Part shown: one piece after another, positions 12,554 to 24,128 of the stretch
Layout: every line of letters begins with the position of its first letter
Numbering within the stretch: position 1 is the stretch's first letter
Assembly (NCBI RefSeq): GCF_020360975.1
Contig: NW_025408669.1
Coordinates: forward strand, 2,790,001 to 2,854,000
Length of the DNA stretch: 64,000 nucleotides
Source of the DNA: Hirsutella rhossiliensis
Taxonomy: Eukaryota; Ascomycota; Sordariomycetes; Hypocreales; Ophiocordycipitaceae
Reading direction: 5' to 3'
The notes under the pieces: generated by a model
Seen by the model: only the letters and a program-made list of their open reading frames with translations
Told to the model about the DNA's origin: nothing
Databases searched by the model: none
Position numbers and translations under genes: made by a program

Positions 12554-12883
12554 ACCCCTGCGACGCGCCTCCTGTTCCTGCTGCTGCTGAGGCCTTCAGC
12601 TCAGCCCTATGCCGCACCCCGAGGCTACCGGGACACGGGGCCAGGGGAGGGGGGGTGAGCCCGTTTTCTTTTCTTCGGACGGACGGCCGAGTTAGGGGTT
12701 GCGTGGGTGCTGGTGGTGCTGGTGGCAGCAGCAGCAGCAGGGGAGGGCAGCGTGGTTCCTATTCTCGGCTGCCGAGTGGCTTGGGTCGTTGCCTTGATGA
12801 TGATGATGCTGCTGATGCTGATGACGATGGCTGCGCGTTGCGGCGAGGAGCGAGAGTGTGTGTGTCTGCGTGCGTGCGCAGCT

Positions 12884-12890
12884 TATAAAA
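12884..12890 (+). promoter_or_regulatory. TATA box upstream of small ORF
   Basis: TATAAAA lies 231 bp before the ATG at 13121. A long C/T-rich then CA-rich stretch lies between, resembling the leader of a strongly expressed fungal gene. Visible motif; use is inferred. Confidence 0.5.
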
Positions 12891-13120
12891 GGGTCGATGG
12901 CTTCTCGCCACGTTCTCGTCCTTTTCTCGCTCCATCCCCCAAGTCAAGCGTCGATTCATCAAGCCTTGCTCTCTCTCCAGCCCCCCTTTCCATCCACCCA
13001 CTCCAGCAATACACACACACACACGCACCTCGCTCAAGCATCCAACTCTTCGGCCCTCACACCTTGCAACACCCCCCCAAAGGGAAAAAGAAAACCAAGC
13101 TCCCAAACAAGAAAGAAGAA

Positions 13121-13255
13121 ATGGCTGCTTCCTCCTCCTCCTCCTCCTCCTCCTCTTCGGCTGCCCCCGTCGACTACGGCCGCTCGGGATACAACGTCGT
13201 CCGCGGCGGCGGCGGCGGCGGCAACGACGGCGGCGACGGCGAGGACAAGCGGTAA
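13121..13255 (+). CDS. Small Ser/Gly-rich protein, unknown
   Basis: A 44-residue ORF: Met-Ala-Ala, ten serines, then PVDYGRSGYNVVR, a glycine run and an acidic-basic tail. It is preceded by a TATA box and a long C/T- and CA-rich leader, and the ATG context (GAAGAAATGG) is good. The YGRSGYNVV segment is not simple repeat and may be a real conserved core, but I cannot name the family. The gene could continue through an intron, because GTAACG overlaps the stop codon, but I found no convincing next exon. It may also be a chance ORF over a (TCC)n and (GGC)n repeat. Confidence 0.4.
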   Translation: MAASSSSSSSSSSAAPVDYGRSGYNVVRGGGGGGNDGGDGEDKR

Positions 13256-13864
13256 CGGCTTCGCGCTGCCGGCCGACGAACACGTCGCCTTGTCTTTTCC
13301 CTTCTCCTTCTTCATTCGCCATTCACCATAATCGAAAGACAGCCTCACAAAAAATACACTTCGTCAACTTGCTTTCATCGGCATCGGATTCAGCAGCACA
13401 AGACGCATTTCACGGTCCCGGTCGGGGGTTTTCTCCCCTCTTTCTTTTTTTTTTCATTCTGTTTGATAGACGGCGTCTCATCTTGGAAGGCATCTGGGCA
13501 TAGACAAGTCTCTTGGGGACGCAGCGGGGGGATCAAAAAAGGCATAATAGCATGCGGACGGACCACATACATCAAGAAGGGGGGACGGCAACAGCATCAT
13601 GCATAACCTGGAGTTGGGATAAACACAAAGAGACATTGCCTCTCACCGAGGAAACAGAAGACTGGGCAGGGGAGTAGTTTGCATTCACTTTCGTCAGGGC
13701 CAGGCATGGAGACGCCAACAGCATGCGAGGCTCTCTCCGCCGTGGCATTTTAGAATTGGTCTTTTAAGAGCCATTGCAGAATCAATTTCTTTCTTCCTCA
13801 CACTTGAAGCAGCGTCCATGCTCCCGAGGAAATATCGTACAACCTGGCCGTGAGCCTTGAGTCG
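13256..13864. other. Intergenic region between small ORF and mss1
   Basis: Presumably the 3' untranslated regions of the small ORF and of the convergent mss1 gene. I see no reading frame or RNA gene. Confidence 0.5.
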
Positions 13865-15784
13865 TCACTTGCCCACGCAAAACCTATCAAGACGGTTAGA
13901 CCAACGACTCGCCCTTGTTTTTTCACCTCGTCTCAGGGCAGACGCAAACGCCGTCTTCACGCTCAACTTACTTCTCAAAGACGACGCCGAGCACCTCCTC
14001 GACGTCCCCGGCCTCGCCCCTGCCCGTGATGCGCGCCAGGCAGCCGGCCGCGTAGCGCAGGTACTCGGCCGCCAGCACCACGTCCGGCTCGAGGCCGTCC
14101 TCGTCCGGGCCCGCCTCGGCCATGAAAGCCTCGAGGTGGTCCCGGCACTGGGCCAGGAGTTGCCGCTGCCGCTCCGTCACCCCGACGAGGTCCTGCAGGT
14201 GCGCCGGCATGTCCGTCATGCGCGAAAAGGCCGCCGCCAGCGAGTCGACGAGGCCCTGGATACCGCCCGGGTCCGCGCTGCCGAGCACCCGAGATTCGCC
14301 TTGCTGGCAGGAGATGGCTACGGGCTCCGTGGCGGCCAACGCTGGGCTCCGTTGGCAGAGGGTTTCGCGGAACCCGGCCAACAGCGCAGTCAGCGTGGCA
14401 TCGTCGACGGAGTCTCGCTTGTTGACCACAACCAGACGGGCATCGGCCTCGGCGGCAAGGTCGAGCGTCTCCAGGTCGTAGTGTAGAAACGGCCCTTGCG
14501 CACCGGTCTCGACCGACGCGAGAGCCACGACCACGTCCGACTCTTGAGCCTTGCACCTTGCCCTCCGGATGCCCTCGGCCTCGACGGCGCCAATGGCCGC
14601 GCCGTCGTCACCCGAGGCCGTGGATCGGAAGCCAGCCGTGTCGGCAAAGGCGCACAGGTACCCGCGCACGTCGAGGCTAGCCTCGACAATGTCTCGGGTG
14701 GTGCCGGCCTCGCCCGACACAATCGACGCCTCGCGGCCAACGACGAGGTTCATGAGAGAGCTCTTGCCTACGTTGGGCGGGCCCAGCAGGGCAATGCGGA
14801 TGCCGTTGCGCAGCAGCTCGCTTCGCTGGCCGGCCAGCTCGTGCATGCCGATGGCGTGCACCATGTCGGCGACCTGCCTCGTCACGTTGGCCAGGAGGTG
14901 CGACGGCGACTCGTCAAAGTGCTGGTCCTCGGAAAAGTCAATGAGCGCCTCAATCTCCCCGCGGGCCAGCAGGAGCTGCTGACGCCACGCCTCGTAGGTG
15001 CGGCCCAAGGCGCCGGAGCTGCCCCTGACGGCGGCACGTCGCTGGTGCTCCGTCTCGGCGGCGAGGGTGTCACCCAGCGCCTCGATCTGGGCCAGGTCGA
15101 GGCGGTCATGGATAAAGGCGCGCTTGGTGAACTCGCCCGGCTCGGCGTAGCGGATGCTGGCGTGGCTGGAGCGAGACCGGGGGATGGCGGCCAACACAGC
15201 CTTGACGGTGGCGGGCCCCCCATGGACGTGCAGCTCGAGAACGTCTTCGCCCGTGACGGTCCGCGGGGCCGGGAAGTAGAGCACCAGGGCCTGCGAGTCG
15301 AGCACGACGGGCTCGCGTGCCGGCTGCGGCTCAAACAGCGTGCGCACAGCCGCGTATCGTGGCCTGGGCAGCGCCTTGGCCGGACACAGCGCCCTGTACA
15401 CCTTGAATCGGAATCTGATGTCAGCGCCGGGACCGCAGCGGAGTTAACTGTGTGGAAAAAGAAATGCCAACGTAATCGTGTCGGTACATCTAAGCATGAC
15501 GGCCCTGAGATGCGGATGGCGGCGATTCCGGCTCGTCCCCGGCCCGTCGACAGCGCGTAGATGGTGTCGCCCGTGGCAGGGAAGCTGCTCGAGGCAGCAC
15601 CTCCATCATCGTTGCCAAGGCCTGGGCAACGGCTGCTGGGAGCGAGGGATGCTGCGCCGCGCGCCGTCGGCCGGCTGCTGGGGGCCAAGGCGCGCAGAGG
15701 CTTGCGCCAGACGAGACGGGGATTCGAGCTCTGGGCGACGCGGAGGCGGGCCAGTCGCTCGGGCCTGAAGCCGCGCCGGAGCAT
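13865..15784 (-). CDS. MSS1: Mitochondrial tRNA modification GTPase Mss1 (MnmE/TrmE family)
   Basis: Three exons on the minus strand, 15784-15488, 15401-13972 and 13883-13865, give 581 residues. Introns are 86 bp (GTACCG...CAAG, CTGAC branch) and 88 bp (GTAAGT...ATAG, CTAAC branch). The Arg-rich first 50 residues look like a mitochondrial presequence. The N-terminal folate-binding domain starts at DTIYALSTG.GRAGIA (about residue 73). The G domain has GPPNVGKSS (about 305), DTAG (about 353) and NKRD (about 425). The last five residues are FCVGK, the family's C-x-G-K end with its essential cysteine, and lie on the 19-nt coding part of exon 3. In yeast and humans (GTPBP3) the protein works with Mto1 to modify the wobble uridine of certain mitochondrial tRNAs. 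Without intron 2 the protein would stop just before this motif, which supports the model. Confidence 0.95.
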
Positions 15785-16163
15785 CCGACCGGGGTGGGGG
15801 CGGGAGATGGGAGACTTGTGTGGGTTTCATTCAGCGCCCGACGATGGGCTTGGATTGCGCGTCGCGTGGGGGTGAATCCCTCGTTGGCGTCCTGATGGCG
15901 GAGGAGAAAATCCAGGCGCAGCTTAGGATCGAAGGCAACGAGGCGTGCGACTGGCCTTGACTAGGCTGCTACCCTGTACCGGCCGGGGCCCTTTGTTCGC
16001 CGCCATCGCCCTCTCACGTTGCGGCATTGATGTGACCTATTTATATACACGAGTCTCGATTCAAAGATGGAAACTACTCTGAAAAATTCCTTCATCCATG
16101 CTCTCTTAATCATTCATAAAGCTAACTAGCCCTCACAGGCACCATGGTGAAGCCCGCGCCGCT
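15785..16163. other. mss1 promoter / ser1 3' region
   Basis: About 380 bp between the mss1 start and the stop of the tandem minus-strand aminotransferase gene. A TATTTATATA stretch lies near 16037-16046. No gene seen. Confidence 0.5.
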
Positions 16164-17505
16164 TCACGCCCTGGCAAACGACTCGATAAACTTGGCCAGC
16201 TTCTCGGCCTCGTCCCGCGAGATCGAGTTGTAGTTGCTCGCCCGGATGCCCCCCACGCTGCGGTGGCCCTTGAGCCCCGTCAGCCCAAGCTTGTCCGCCT
16301 CGGCTAGGAACGCTTTCTCGGCCGCGTCCGTGTCGCCGCCTCTTGTGACGCGGAAGCAAATGTTCATCCGCGAGCGCACCGACTTGTCGGGCACCACTCG
16401 GTACGCGTCAGGGTTGGCGTTGAGGGCGTCGTAGATGAGCTTGGCCTTTTCATTGGACACGCTCTCTTGCCCATCGACCTTGTCTGGGTAGGTAGCGAGC
16501 AGCTTCTTGAGGACCAGGCCGGCCACGTAGACGCTGACGCAATCAGCAACAACTATTATTCGCCACTCCAGAGCGTGGCAAGAACGGGCTGACTCACTCA
16601 AAGATGCTGAGGGTGTTGTACAGGCTGTTGTTCTTGGCGATCGTCTCGTACTGCAAGACGACCGGCGGCTGCGGCAGAGCCAGTGCCCTCATCAGGGCGG
16701 ACGAGGGCTGGGGCAACAGGCTCTTCTTGACGACGACGACGGTGATGCCAGTAGACCCCAGGTTCTTCTGGGCACCGAAGAAGATGACGGAAAAGTTGCG
16801 GACGGGGACTCTGCGCGAGAGAATGTTGGACGACATGTCGGCGACGACAATGGGGCCGCTGCCGTCCGAGCCCGGAGCCAGCGACTTGGGAAAGTTGGGG
16901 AACTCGACGCCATCAACCGTCTCGTTGTCACAGTAGTAGACCATGGCGGCGTCCTGGGACAGGGACCAGGTGCTCTCGTCGGGGATGAGGCCAAACTTGC
17001 CGTCGTTGTGCTTGCGGGCATCGCTCACAATGTTGACGTGCTCGGGGCCCAGCAGCCTGGCGGCCTCTGCGGCGGCCTTTTGCGACCAGCTGCCGGTAAC
17101 GATGTAGTCGAGCTTGAGGTCGGCATCGACGCGGCTGCGCAGCTTCTGCGTGAGGTCCGGACGATCCAGGTCCGACGCCTCGGCGTCGCCAAAGACCTCA
17201 CAACGCTTGCGCAGGACCCAGGAGCCAACGAGATTGAGGGCGGTGGCGGAGAACTGGCCGCTGCCGCCGCCCTGCATGAGCAGGACCTCGTAGTCGTCAG
17301 GGACGTCGAGGTAGGAGGCGAGGTCGGCCTTGGCCTCGTTGATGATGTTTGCGGCGAGGGCGGAGCGGTGTGAGTGCTCGGCGATGCCGAGGCCGGTGCC
17401 GTTGAAGTTGAGCAGGGCCTGGGCCGCCTGGTCGAGCACGTCGGTGGGAAGCAGGGCCGGCCCGGCGCCGAAGTAGCTGACGTCTTTCCGCTCCTTGGCC
17501 GCCAT
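16164..17505 (-). CDS. SER1: Phosphoserine aminotransferase (SerC/Ser1)
   Basis: Two exons, 17505-16598 and 16533-16164, give 425 residues. The 64-bp intron (GTGAGT...TCAG) restores IFDVYVAGLVL across the junction. The ATG at 17505 was chosen because family homology begins at once with DVSYFGAGPALLP. The PLP-binding lysine lies in FFGAQKNLGSTG (about residue 245). HRSVGGIRASNYN near the C terminus is the usual phosphate-binding end. It is a cytosolic, class V aminotransferase that converts 3-phosphohydroxypyruvate and glutamate to phosphoserine and 2-oxoglutarate in serine synthesis. Length fits fungal homologues. It lies in tandem with mss1 and diverges from the proteasome gene. Confidence 0.95.
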
Positions 17506-17786
17506 AACGAGGATGGCTGTGCCCGCGGTGTGGGCGGTGTGTGAGTCGCTCGAGGTGGCAGCAAGACGCGATCTAGATTTCCCGAGGACGATGGTCCAAT
17601 TCAGGTCATGGGATCTTTGCAAGGTGGGCAATATTTCACGAGTCAGGCCGGAGCGAAGAGGGATGGGGGAAAAGACGGCAGAGGCAGCGGACGATGGGTT
17701 GGAGTCAGAGGTTAAGTAGTCACACCGTCAGGGTTCTCTTTTCCCACCCTGTGGTCTTCCTCTGCCCCGCCAATCGCGTTGGTGAT

Positions 17787-17817
<31 letters not shown>

Positions 17818-18312
17818 CAGCGGGGAACATGCCAGCTTGAAAACGGCAATTTGTTCATCAGGGTGTTCATTGTGTATCATACGCTCCAGTCTCTGTTTGC
17901 TGTGTTCCAGTGCCATCTCATGAATCTGGCCCATCCAACGACGGCGATGTCGGTCCCATCGAAGCAACGCTGCTCAGGGTGCCGTATGGGGTACCTAATT
18001 ATTTACCTATGTAACTACTTTGAAGCAGTCAGTGCTCCTTTCAAGCAGGCGGTGGAGCGGAGCATCTACGGCATAAGCCACCTGGCATAGTCATCATTCA
18101 AGGTACCCCCGGAGCGGAGGTGCCGCCGTGCCGCTGCTAGCAGGGCAGCTCCGGCGACAGCTGCTGTACCTTGACGACGACGAAGCTTGGGGCTGCCTGC
18201 TCGCCAGTTCCACTCAACCATCGACGCCATCTCGCAACACCTCATCCCCTTCCACTTCCCGATCACTGCCGTCTAGCGATCGGAGGTTCGACCTCGTAGC
18301 CACACAGCCATC
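17506..18312. promoter_or_regulatory. Divergent promoter region, ser1 / pre5
   Basis: About 807 bp between divergent start codons. It contains a (CAG)9 tract near the ser1 side. I see no further gene and cannot point to a specific regulator site. Confidence 0.5.
17788..17814 (+). repeat. (CAG)9 trinucleotide repeat
   Basis: Nine perfect CAG units, then TAG CAG CGG. Non-coding here, in the ser1/pre5 intergenic region. Confidence 0.9.
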
Positions 18313-19227
18313 ATGTTCAGAAACAACTACGACAACGACTCCGTCACATTGTACCTGCCCTCGTTCCCTGCGTGGAGCTGGCCGCTGGAAAGCTAACACT
18401 CGCCGCGCCCAGCTCGCCCCAGGGCCGGATATTTCAGATCGAATATGCCGCAGAGGCCGTAAAGCAAGGCTCCGTCGTCGTCGGCATCGCCAGCAAGACG
18501 CATGCCGTCCTCTGCGCTGTCAAGGCACGCCCGACCTCCCCAACCGCCCTGAGCTCGCGGCATTGCTGACACGCGGCCCCAGAGAAACGCCGAGGAGCTC
18601 TCCTCGTACCAGAAGAAGCTCTTCTCCGTCGACGAGCACGCCGGCATCGCCATCGCCGGCCTCACGTCGGACGCCCGCGTCCTCTCCAACTTTATGAAGC
18701 AGCAGTGTCTCGGCCACCGCCTGACGTACGGCCGCGCCATGCCCATTCGATCCCTCGTCGACATGATTGGCGAAAAGGCCCAGATCAACACCCAGGTCTA
18801 CGGCAAGCGGCCGTACGGCGTCGGCCTGCTCATTGCCGGCGTTGACGAGCGCGGCCCCCACCTGTTCGAGTTCCAGCCGTCGGGCATGACGGAAGAGATG
18901 ACAGCCTTTGCCATCGGCGCGCGCTCCCAGATGGCGCGGACGTACCTCGAGCGCAACATCGACGCCTTTGCCGACTGCACGCGCGAGGAGCTTGTCAAGC
19001 ACGGCCTCCAGGCCTTGCGCGAGAGCTTGGTGCAGGACAAGGAGTTGACGGTGGAGAACACGTCGGTCGGCCTGGTAGGCGTCGAGACGACCCCCAAGAA
19101 GGGCATCGAGTCGTTCAAGCTGTACGAGGAGTTTGAAGTCAAGCAGTGGATCGAGAAGCTGGGCGAGGCCCGAGCCAGCGGTGGCGGCGGCGATGACGAG
19201 GGCGAGGGTATGGACGTGGACAGCTGA
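18313..19227 (+). CDS. PRE5: 20S proteasome subunit alpha-6 (PSMA1/Pre5)
   Basis: Three exons, 18313-18350, 18413-18524 and 18583-19227, give 264 residues. The N terminus MFRNNYD.DSVTFSP.GR.FQIEYA is the alpha-subunit signature, specific to alpha-6. [11 protein letters not shown] and the Asp/Gly-rich acidic tail also fit PSMA1. Intron 1 is 62 bp (GTACCT...CCAG, CTAAC branch). Intron 2 is 58 bp and starts with GC rather than GT (AAG|GCACGC...CCCCAG, CTGAC branch). Only this GC-AG splice joins HAVLCAVK to RNAEELSSY as the family requires; read-through reaches a stop after 15 codons. The subunit is part of the outer alpha ring that gates the 20S core in cytosol and nucleus and is non-catalytic. 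Confidence 0.95.
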
Positions 19228-19642
19228 AGAGCCCCATGCACTGTGGGGAAAGGGGGGACAGAATAACAGCAGGCAAGCTGAGCGTCACAAACGGCTGCTG
19301 CTGCTACCGCAGACTACGTGTACAATACAAGCTGCCCTGCAATGCAGCGCCCGTGGGCCCAGACCTGAACCCGATGAATGAAAAAAGACTCCCTAACCAG
19401 ACAAGGTGCCCGAGCTGCAGGTGGAAGATTGGCGGCTGCGTATTCTCATTGCGTCTCTATAGATCTAGACGTTTCGTACCTTTTATATAAACCCACCTCG
19501 AAGACGCCGCCGAGAAACGCCGCAGGGGAAGAGAAAGAAGGGGAGAAATGCTGTCATGTCTACGTCCATCCTGTACCACGGTGTGCATCTCGAAATGATG
19601 CCCGCCCATGTCGATTCCCACCTCAGCTCGGCACGCACGCGG
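19228..19642. other. Convergent 3' region, pre5 / LOG-family gene
   Basis: About 415 bp between two convergent stop codons. No reading frame or RNA gene seen. Confidence 0.5.
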
Positions 19643-20412
19643 CTACTGGGCCCCCCAATGGAGCTTAAAAATGGCCTCGGACACCTTGTAGTCGCGCAGG
19701 GCGCTAACGGCGTCGTCGGCGGTGGTGGCAGTGACGACAATGTCCTTGTTAGCCTGCTTGACGAAGCCCTGCTCGACGGCCTTGTCGATCCACTGGACGA
19801 TGCCGTCCCAGTATCCGTCGACGTTGAGGAGGCAGATGCCCCTGCTATGGATGCCGAGCTGGTTCCAGGTGATGGTCTCGAAAATCTCCTCCATGGTGCC
19901 GTAGCCGCCGCTGAGGGCGATGAAGCCGGAGCCGGGCGCGCCGGCAAAGACCTCCTCGGCCATGAGCTTCTTGCGCGTGTGCATGTCGGCGACGACGGTG
20001 GTGCGGCCGTACTTTGCCTGGTCGGGGACGATCTGGTTGTCGGCGTTGAGGGTCTGGTAGGTGCCGTCGCGCTCGTACTTGACGAGGGCCTCGGGGATGA
20101 TGCCGTGGACCGAGTCGGGCCCGGAGAGCTCGCAGAGCGTCTTGGCCACCTCGCCCATGAGGCCGACGGTGCCGCCCCCGTAGACTGGTTGAAGAGGTGT
20201 CAGCCCGCTTGGGGGGTGGGCGGTAGAAGAGTCACATGAGGTGACTCACCTAGGTCAATGTTGTTGGCAGCCATGGCTCGGGCCAATTGCCGGGCCATTT
20301 CCATGTGAGCCGGGCTGCTGCCGGCACTGGCTCCGCAGTAGACGCAGATCTTGGTGCGAGGGGGGCCGCCGCCGCCGAGGGCGGAGCCGTTCTGGCCCTC
20401 GTCCGAGATCAT
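19643..20412 (-). CDS. LOG-family protein (TIGR00730-type Rossmann fold)
   Basis: Two exons, 20412-20250 and 20184-19643, give 234 residues. The 65-bp intron (GTGAGT...CCAG) joins NNIDL to VYGGGTVGLMG. Family features: ICVYCGASAGSSPAHMEMA near the N terminus, the phosphate-binding YGGG..GLMG, and SGGYGTMEEIFE (about residues 145-156), which corresponds to the PGGxGTxxE catalytic motif with Ser in place of Pro. Plant and bacterial LOG enzymes cleave cytokinin riboside 5'-monophosphate to free cytokinin plus ribose phosphate; older annotations call them lysine decarboxylase-like. In fungi the physiological substrate is often unknown, so general nucleoside 5'-monophosphate phosphoribohydrolase activity is the safer label. 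Confidence 0.9.
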
Positions 20413-20794
20413 TGTGGCGGGGTGCCGAGGTGCGTGGTTGTCTCCGGACCGAGCCGCAGGGGAGAGCGATGCGACATGTACACGCAGCGTCGTCGGGGAT
20501 TCGATGCGTGGGAACCTGGAAGCGCTCGTGTTTGGAGGTTTGGTGGAGCTTCTGGGCGGGAGGGGGGAGGGTGTCGGGTGTGTCGAGGCGGGAGGAGGGA
20601 GCGGAGAGGAGGAGAGCTGCGATGACGGACGAGCGAGTCAAGTGACTAGTTGGGTAATGACGACTCGGCACGGATCAACCTCTGATTCTCAGTTTGCGGG
20701 TCCAGCAGAGAGGAGGGGCGATGAGGCGGTTGCGCGAGGTTTTAGATTTCTTCCCGCTGAATTGTCAGAGGTGGGGGAAGGGAGAGACAGGAGG

Positions 20795-20834
20795 GCGAGG
20801 GAGCGAGGGAGCGAGGGAGCGAGGGAGCGAGGGA
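20795..20834 (+). repeat. 8-bp tandem repeat, GCGAGGGA x5
   Basis: Five perfect units upstream of the LOG-family gene. Confidence 0.9.
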
Positions 20835-21292
20835 GATACGGACTTACGGAGGAGCACTACGGCGGCAATGGCGGTGGCATCATGGCATACACACACACGT
20901 AATCGCCCGGCCTACGTGTTGGACGACGCTGGAAGACGCTGCACAAGAGAGTCACGCGTTGACTGTGAGACGGCCAAGTGGTTTCTTGTGTGTTTGCCTC
21001 ATCCGACGGCACAGGTGATAACTATGCGGTGAGATGCTTTAGTTAGTCCCCCGTGTTCAGCGGCGACCGGCATCGGCTGGCTCCAAGGCTTTTCCCGCTG
21101 AACGCCCGCTTTGGGAGGGGGGCCAGGCCGGTCACGTGAGCCGCCCCGTCGCGCGTCTTGCCGAGCGTATGTACGGAGTCCAGTACAGTGCAGTGCAGTA
21201 ACTACCTACATGTACGACGGCTGGCAGTGGCTTATGGCCTGCCACGTTTTCCCCTTGCATTCCTGTGTTCCTGTGGCATGACGCCACCACGT

Positions 21293-21350
21293 GGTCCATG
21301 ATTGACGGTCCATGATTGACGGCCCTCGATGACGGCCCTCGATGACGGCC
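21293..21350 (+). repeat. Two adjacent short direct repeats
   Basis: GTCCATGATTGACG occurs twice in tandem, directly followed by two tandem copies of GCCCTCGATGACG. The two unit types are themselves related. Confidence 0.85.
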
Positions 21351-24128
21351 CGGGAGGCTGGGCTGTCAAGGCGCGCTACCAGCACTCTTTGACATGACCG
21401 GATGCGAGATTGACGCCACCGACCTTGTCATGTTCATCTCCCGATGGGCTCACCGTGCGTGGCCTTGTTGATCTTGGCATTTCAGCTGCCAGCCTTACAA
21501 TAAGGCAAATGGGTGAGTGGTGGGTACGTAATGTAGTACGTGCCAAGACGGACTGAAATAGAAGCCGATCCGCGGGCCCTACAGTATCCACCAGTACGTA
21601 CTAATTAGTATTCAGCTCTGGCGGCCTCTCTCCACTAAACCAGGCCCGGAGAGGCCAACTCAAACCTGCGTATGTATAGACTTTTCTTGAGCATTGATAA
21701 CTTAGAGTTCAACCCACTAGGATTACAAAGATCCTTGCAAGCACAACCTCGAATATGAGACGGTGATTGGCTATATCTAAAAAAAAGTAGCTGTTAACCA
21801 TTGTAGCGCGTCAAGCTACAAAATTTCTGTTAGGGGGGTATCTGATCCCGGATTATGTACATATCTATTAACCTTGATTGTAAAGACAATAGCTGACAAG
21901 CAGCTTGTACGCTTTAACGGAAAGTGCTTGAGAACAGAGGCACCTACTTGTAGTTAAATACCAGCCAGATAGGGAAGAAATGTATCTACTTCAACTGTGG
22001 TCAAATATCAGTGTCAAGGTAGGTACTCCGACTTTGATGTCATCATAGCAACGCATGTCCCCACAGGGGGTATTTGCAATCCTAGTGGGTTGTTCTTGCT
22101 TGTTTGTTTACTCGCCTGCTTTATGAAGGCGAATGCAAGCATACCAATGACTCGTAAAAGCGGGCGGGAGGCGACTGAGCTCTGGTAAACGGCGAGGGTG
22201 AAAGTAGCAAAGGGATGAGCGCGTGCGTAACATGGCGAATAAGGACCGGCGCCTGATCCACGAACAGGAAGCGCAGGCAAAAGACGGGCACAGCCACAGA
22301 CGAGCAGGCACGAGAAGGCAGGGGGAACCCGGTTGTAGGGCAGTGAGAAACGAGGGAAAACGGAAGGGACTAATGGGAGGCGAAGATAGTGTCTGATGCT
22401 CATCACCTGGGGTGAAATGCCTGCACACGAGCGTTAGCCGGAGGCTGCTGCCAGCCGCACGGGCAACAAGAAAATGCTTGGTTTGGCGGGACATGAGCAA
22501 CTCGGGGCGGAGTTGGTACGCTGGGCTGACGACGTTGTTCATGTAGGGGATCATGCATGTCTATGCAATTTCAGGTTCCAAACGACGTGCAATGCCGCCG
22601 CATTGCCAGTCAAGCAACCAGCTACGTACATTGATACGAGGTTCTTGGTTCAACTAATAACGGTCCAGACATGGTAAATCCACCTAGCCTAGCCCCCCAC
22701 CGCACGCTTTAGATTGGGCTGGAAAACTATTAGTATTATTCATCAACGAAGCGGCCGGCCATTGATTGACTCAGCCCGCTGCCACGAGAACGATACCTAA
22801 TCGCGTCCAGGTCAACATGACGCCGCATTGCTACGGTTGACAGCCTTGATCGTCGCCTTGAAGCCACTGTCTGTCTGCCGCGGGGCAAAACGAGCGCATG
22901 CTGTTCAGGGGCGTTTTGAACAGTAGCGACGAGGCCCTTGCCACGAGGGAAATCATGCGCAACCCTCAATCAAGGAGGGTTAACCGGGCTGCTCCGCACC
23001 CAGCTTGAACTCCACGTGGGCAATGGCGTGATCCTTCAATGCGGAATCCCGCATGTCCCAGCCAGAACCGCGCTAAATGAAGCTTCGGTGCCTCCTCCAT
23101 GGAGCTCAATTTCAAGGAAGGCGGCGCAAGGACACGAGGGCAGGCGTGGGTGACCCATGCAGCGGAGCGGCCTAGACATCTCTGCCTAGTCCAATGCTTG
23201 TCTCCATTTATATACCACAGCAAGCTTTTTCAGCTTCCGCCTGGCCAGTCCACGTCGCCTCGGTATCAGATACGGTTACCCAACAAGATGCTTCTTCAGC
23301 CGCTTGCCAAGTTGAGGGGCTCGCATTCGAAGCGGGACCGGTCAAGTCAGTCAGGTAGGTAGGTAGTCGTCTTTGAAAACTACTCCTAGGCTTATTTCGT
23401 ATCGCCGCCGAGATTCGCTCAGGATAACCTAGCAAGAGAGTTGAACTGGCCAAGGACGAGTTCCCAGAGCGAGCAGCATGACACATGAAATACGGGGTGA
23501 AACAGGGGTCTTCAACGCGAACCCTCATGGGCTGTTCCGCAGCCAAGTTGCCGTGCATCAGGGGAACCGTTCAAGTCGTCTCAGTTATTGAAAAAAGATA
23601 CCTCGAAAACCTTGGCGACCTTGCGTGGGTGGTGTGTGCTTCGGGTGTTATGCCTTGGCTTCTGCCCTCCTAGGCTATGTCATGGTGTCACGCAGGGACA
23701 GCCCCCAAGCGTGTCCAGCGAGGTAAACGACCTCGCGTGTGGCCGAAACATGACACAGACACACAAGAAGTGGAGTGTGCCGGGAATTACAAGTGTCGGG
23801 CCCTACCAAGTATTGTGAGGCCATGACATGCTTCCCTTGGACGCATGAATGATCCAAGAGTAGTTTATCATTAGGCCTGCGGAGCCGACACGCATAATAT
23901 GGCCCACCGAGGACGAAGGATTACCTGTTTTTCATCGCCTCTCGCTGGCATTAGTCGGTGGCACCCATTCCTTTCGCTACGGGATATATATCTCGGTTTC
24001 TTCATCATTCATTGTAACTTCACACCATCCCTGACTTCCCTCGCTATCAGTGTCCTTCGTTTCATCCCTTCACCCACATCACACCATCACCAAACAAGAT
24101 CGTCCCGCTCCAGGACTAGACAGTCATC

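Larger units (their letters stand above)
10897..13120. other. Long intergenic region rich in microsatellites
   Basis: About 2.2 kb with no convincing gene. It contains TG/CA and CATA arrays (11.41-11.61 kb), a CATC array (12.51-12.55 kb), several short G-rich and T-rich tracts, and a TATA box with leader in front of the small ORF at 13121. Overlapping open frames translate the simple repeats and were not annotated. Confidence 0.6.
20413..24128. other. Gene-poor transition region
   Basis: About 3.7 kb with no reading frame I can support on either strand. It includes two short tandem repeats (20.80 and 21.30 kb), a moderately AT-rich stretch (21.6-22.1 kb) and, near 23984-23991, an ATATATAT box about 140 bp before the secreted-protein gene. 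It marks the change from the dense housekeeping block to the repeat-rich part. Confidence 0.6.

Noticed and set aside
14496..15560. 354-residue plus-strand frame over mss1
   Set aside because: Antisense shadow of the Mss1 exons, which carry all GTPase motifs in the correct order.
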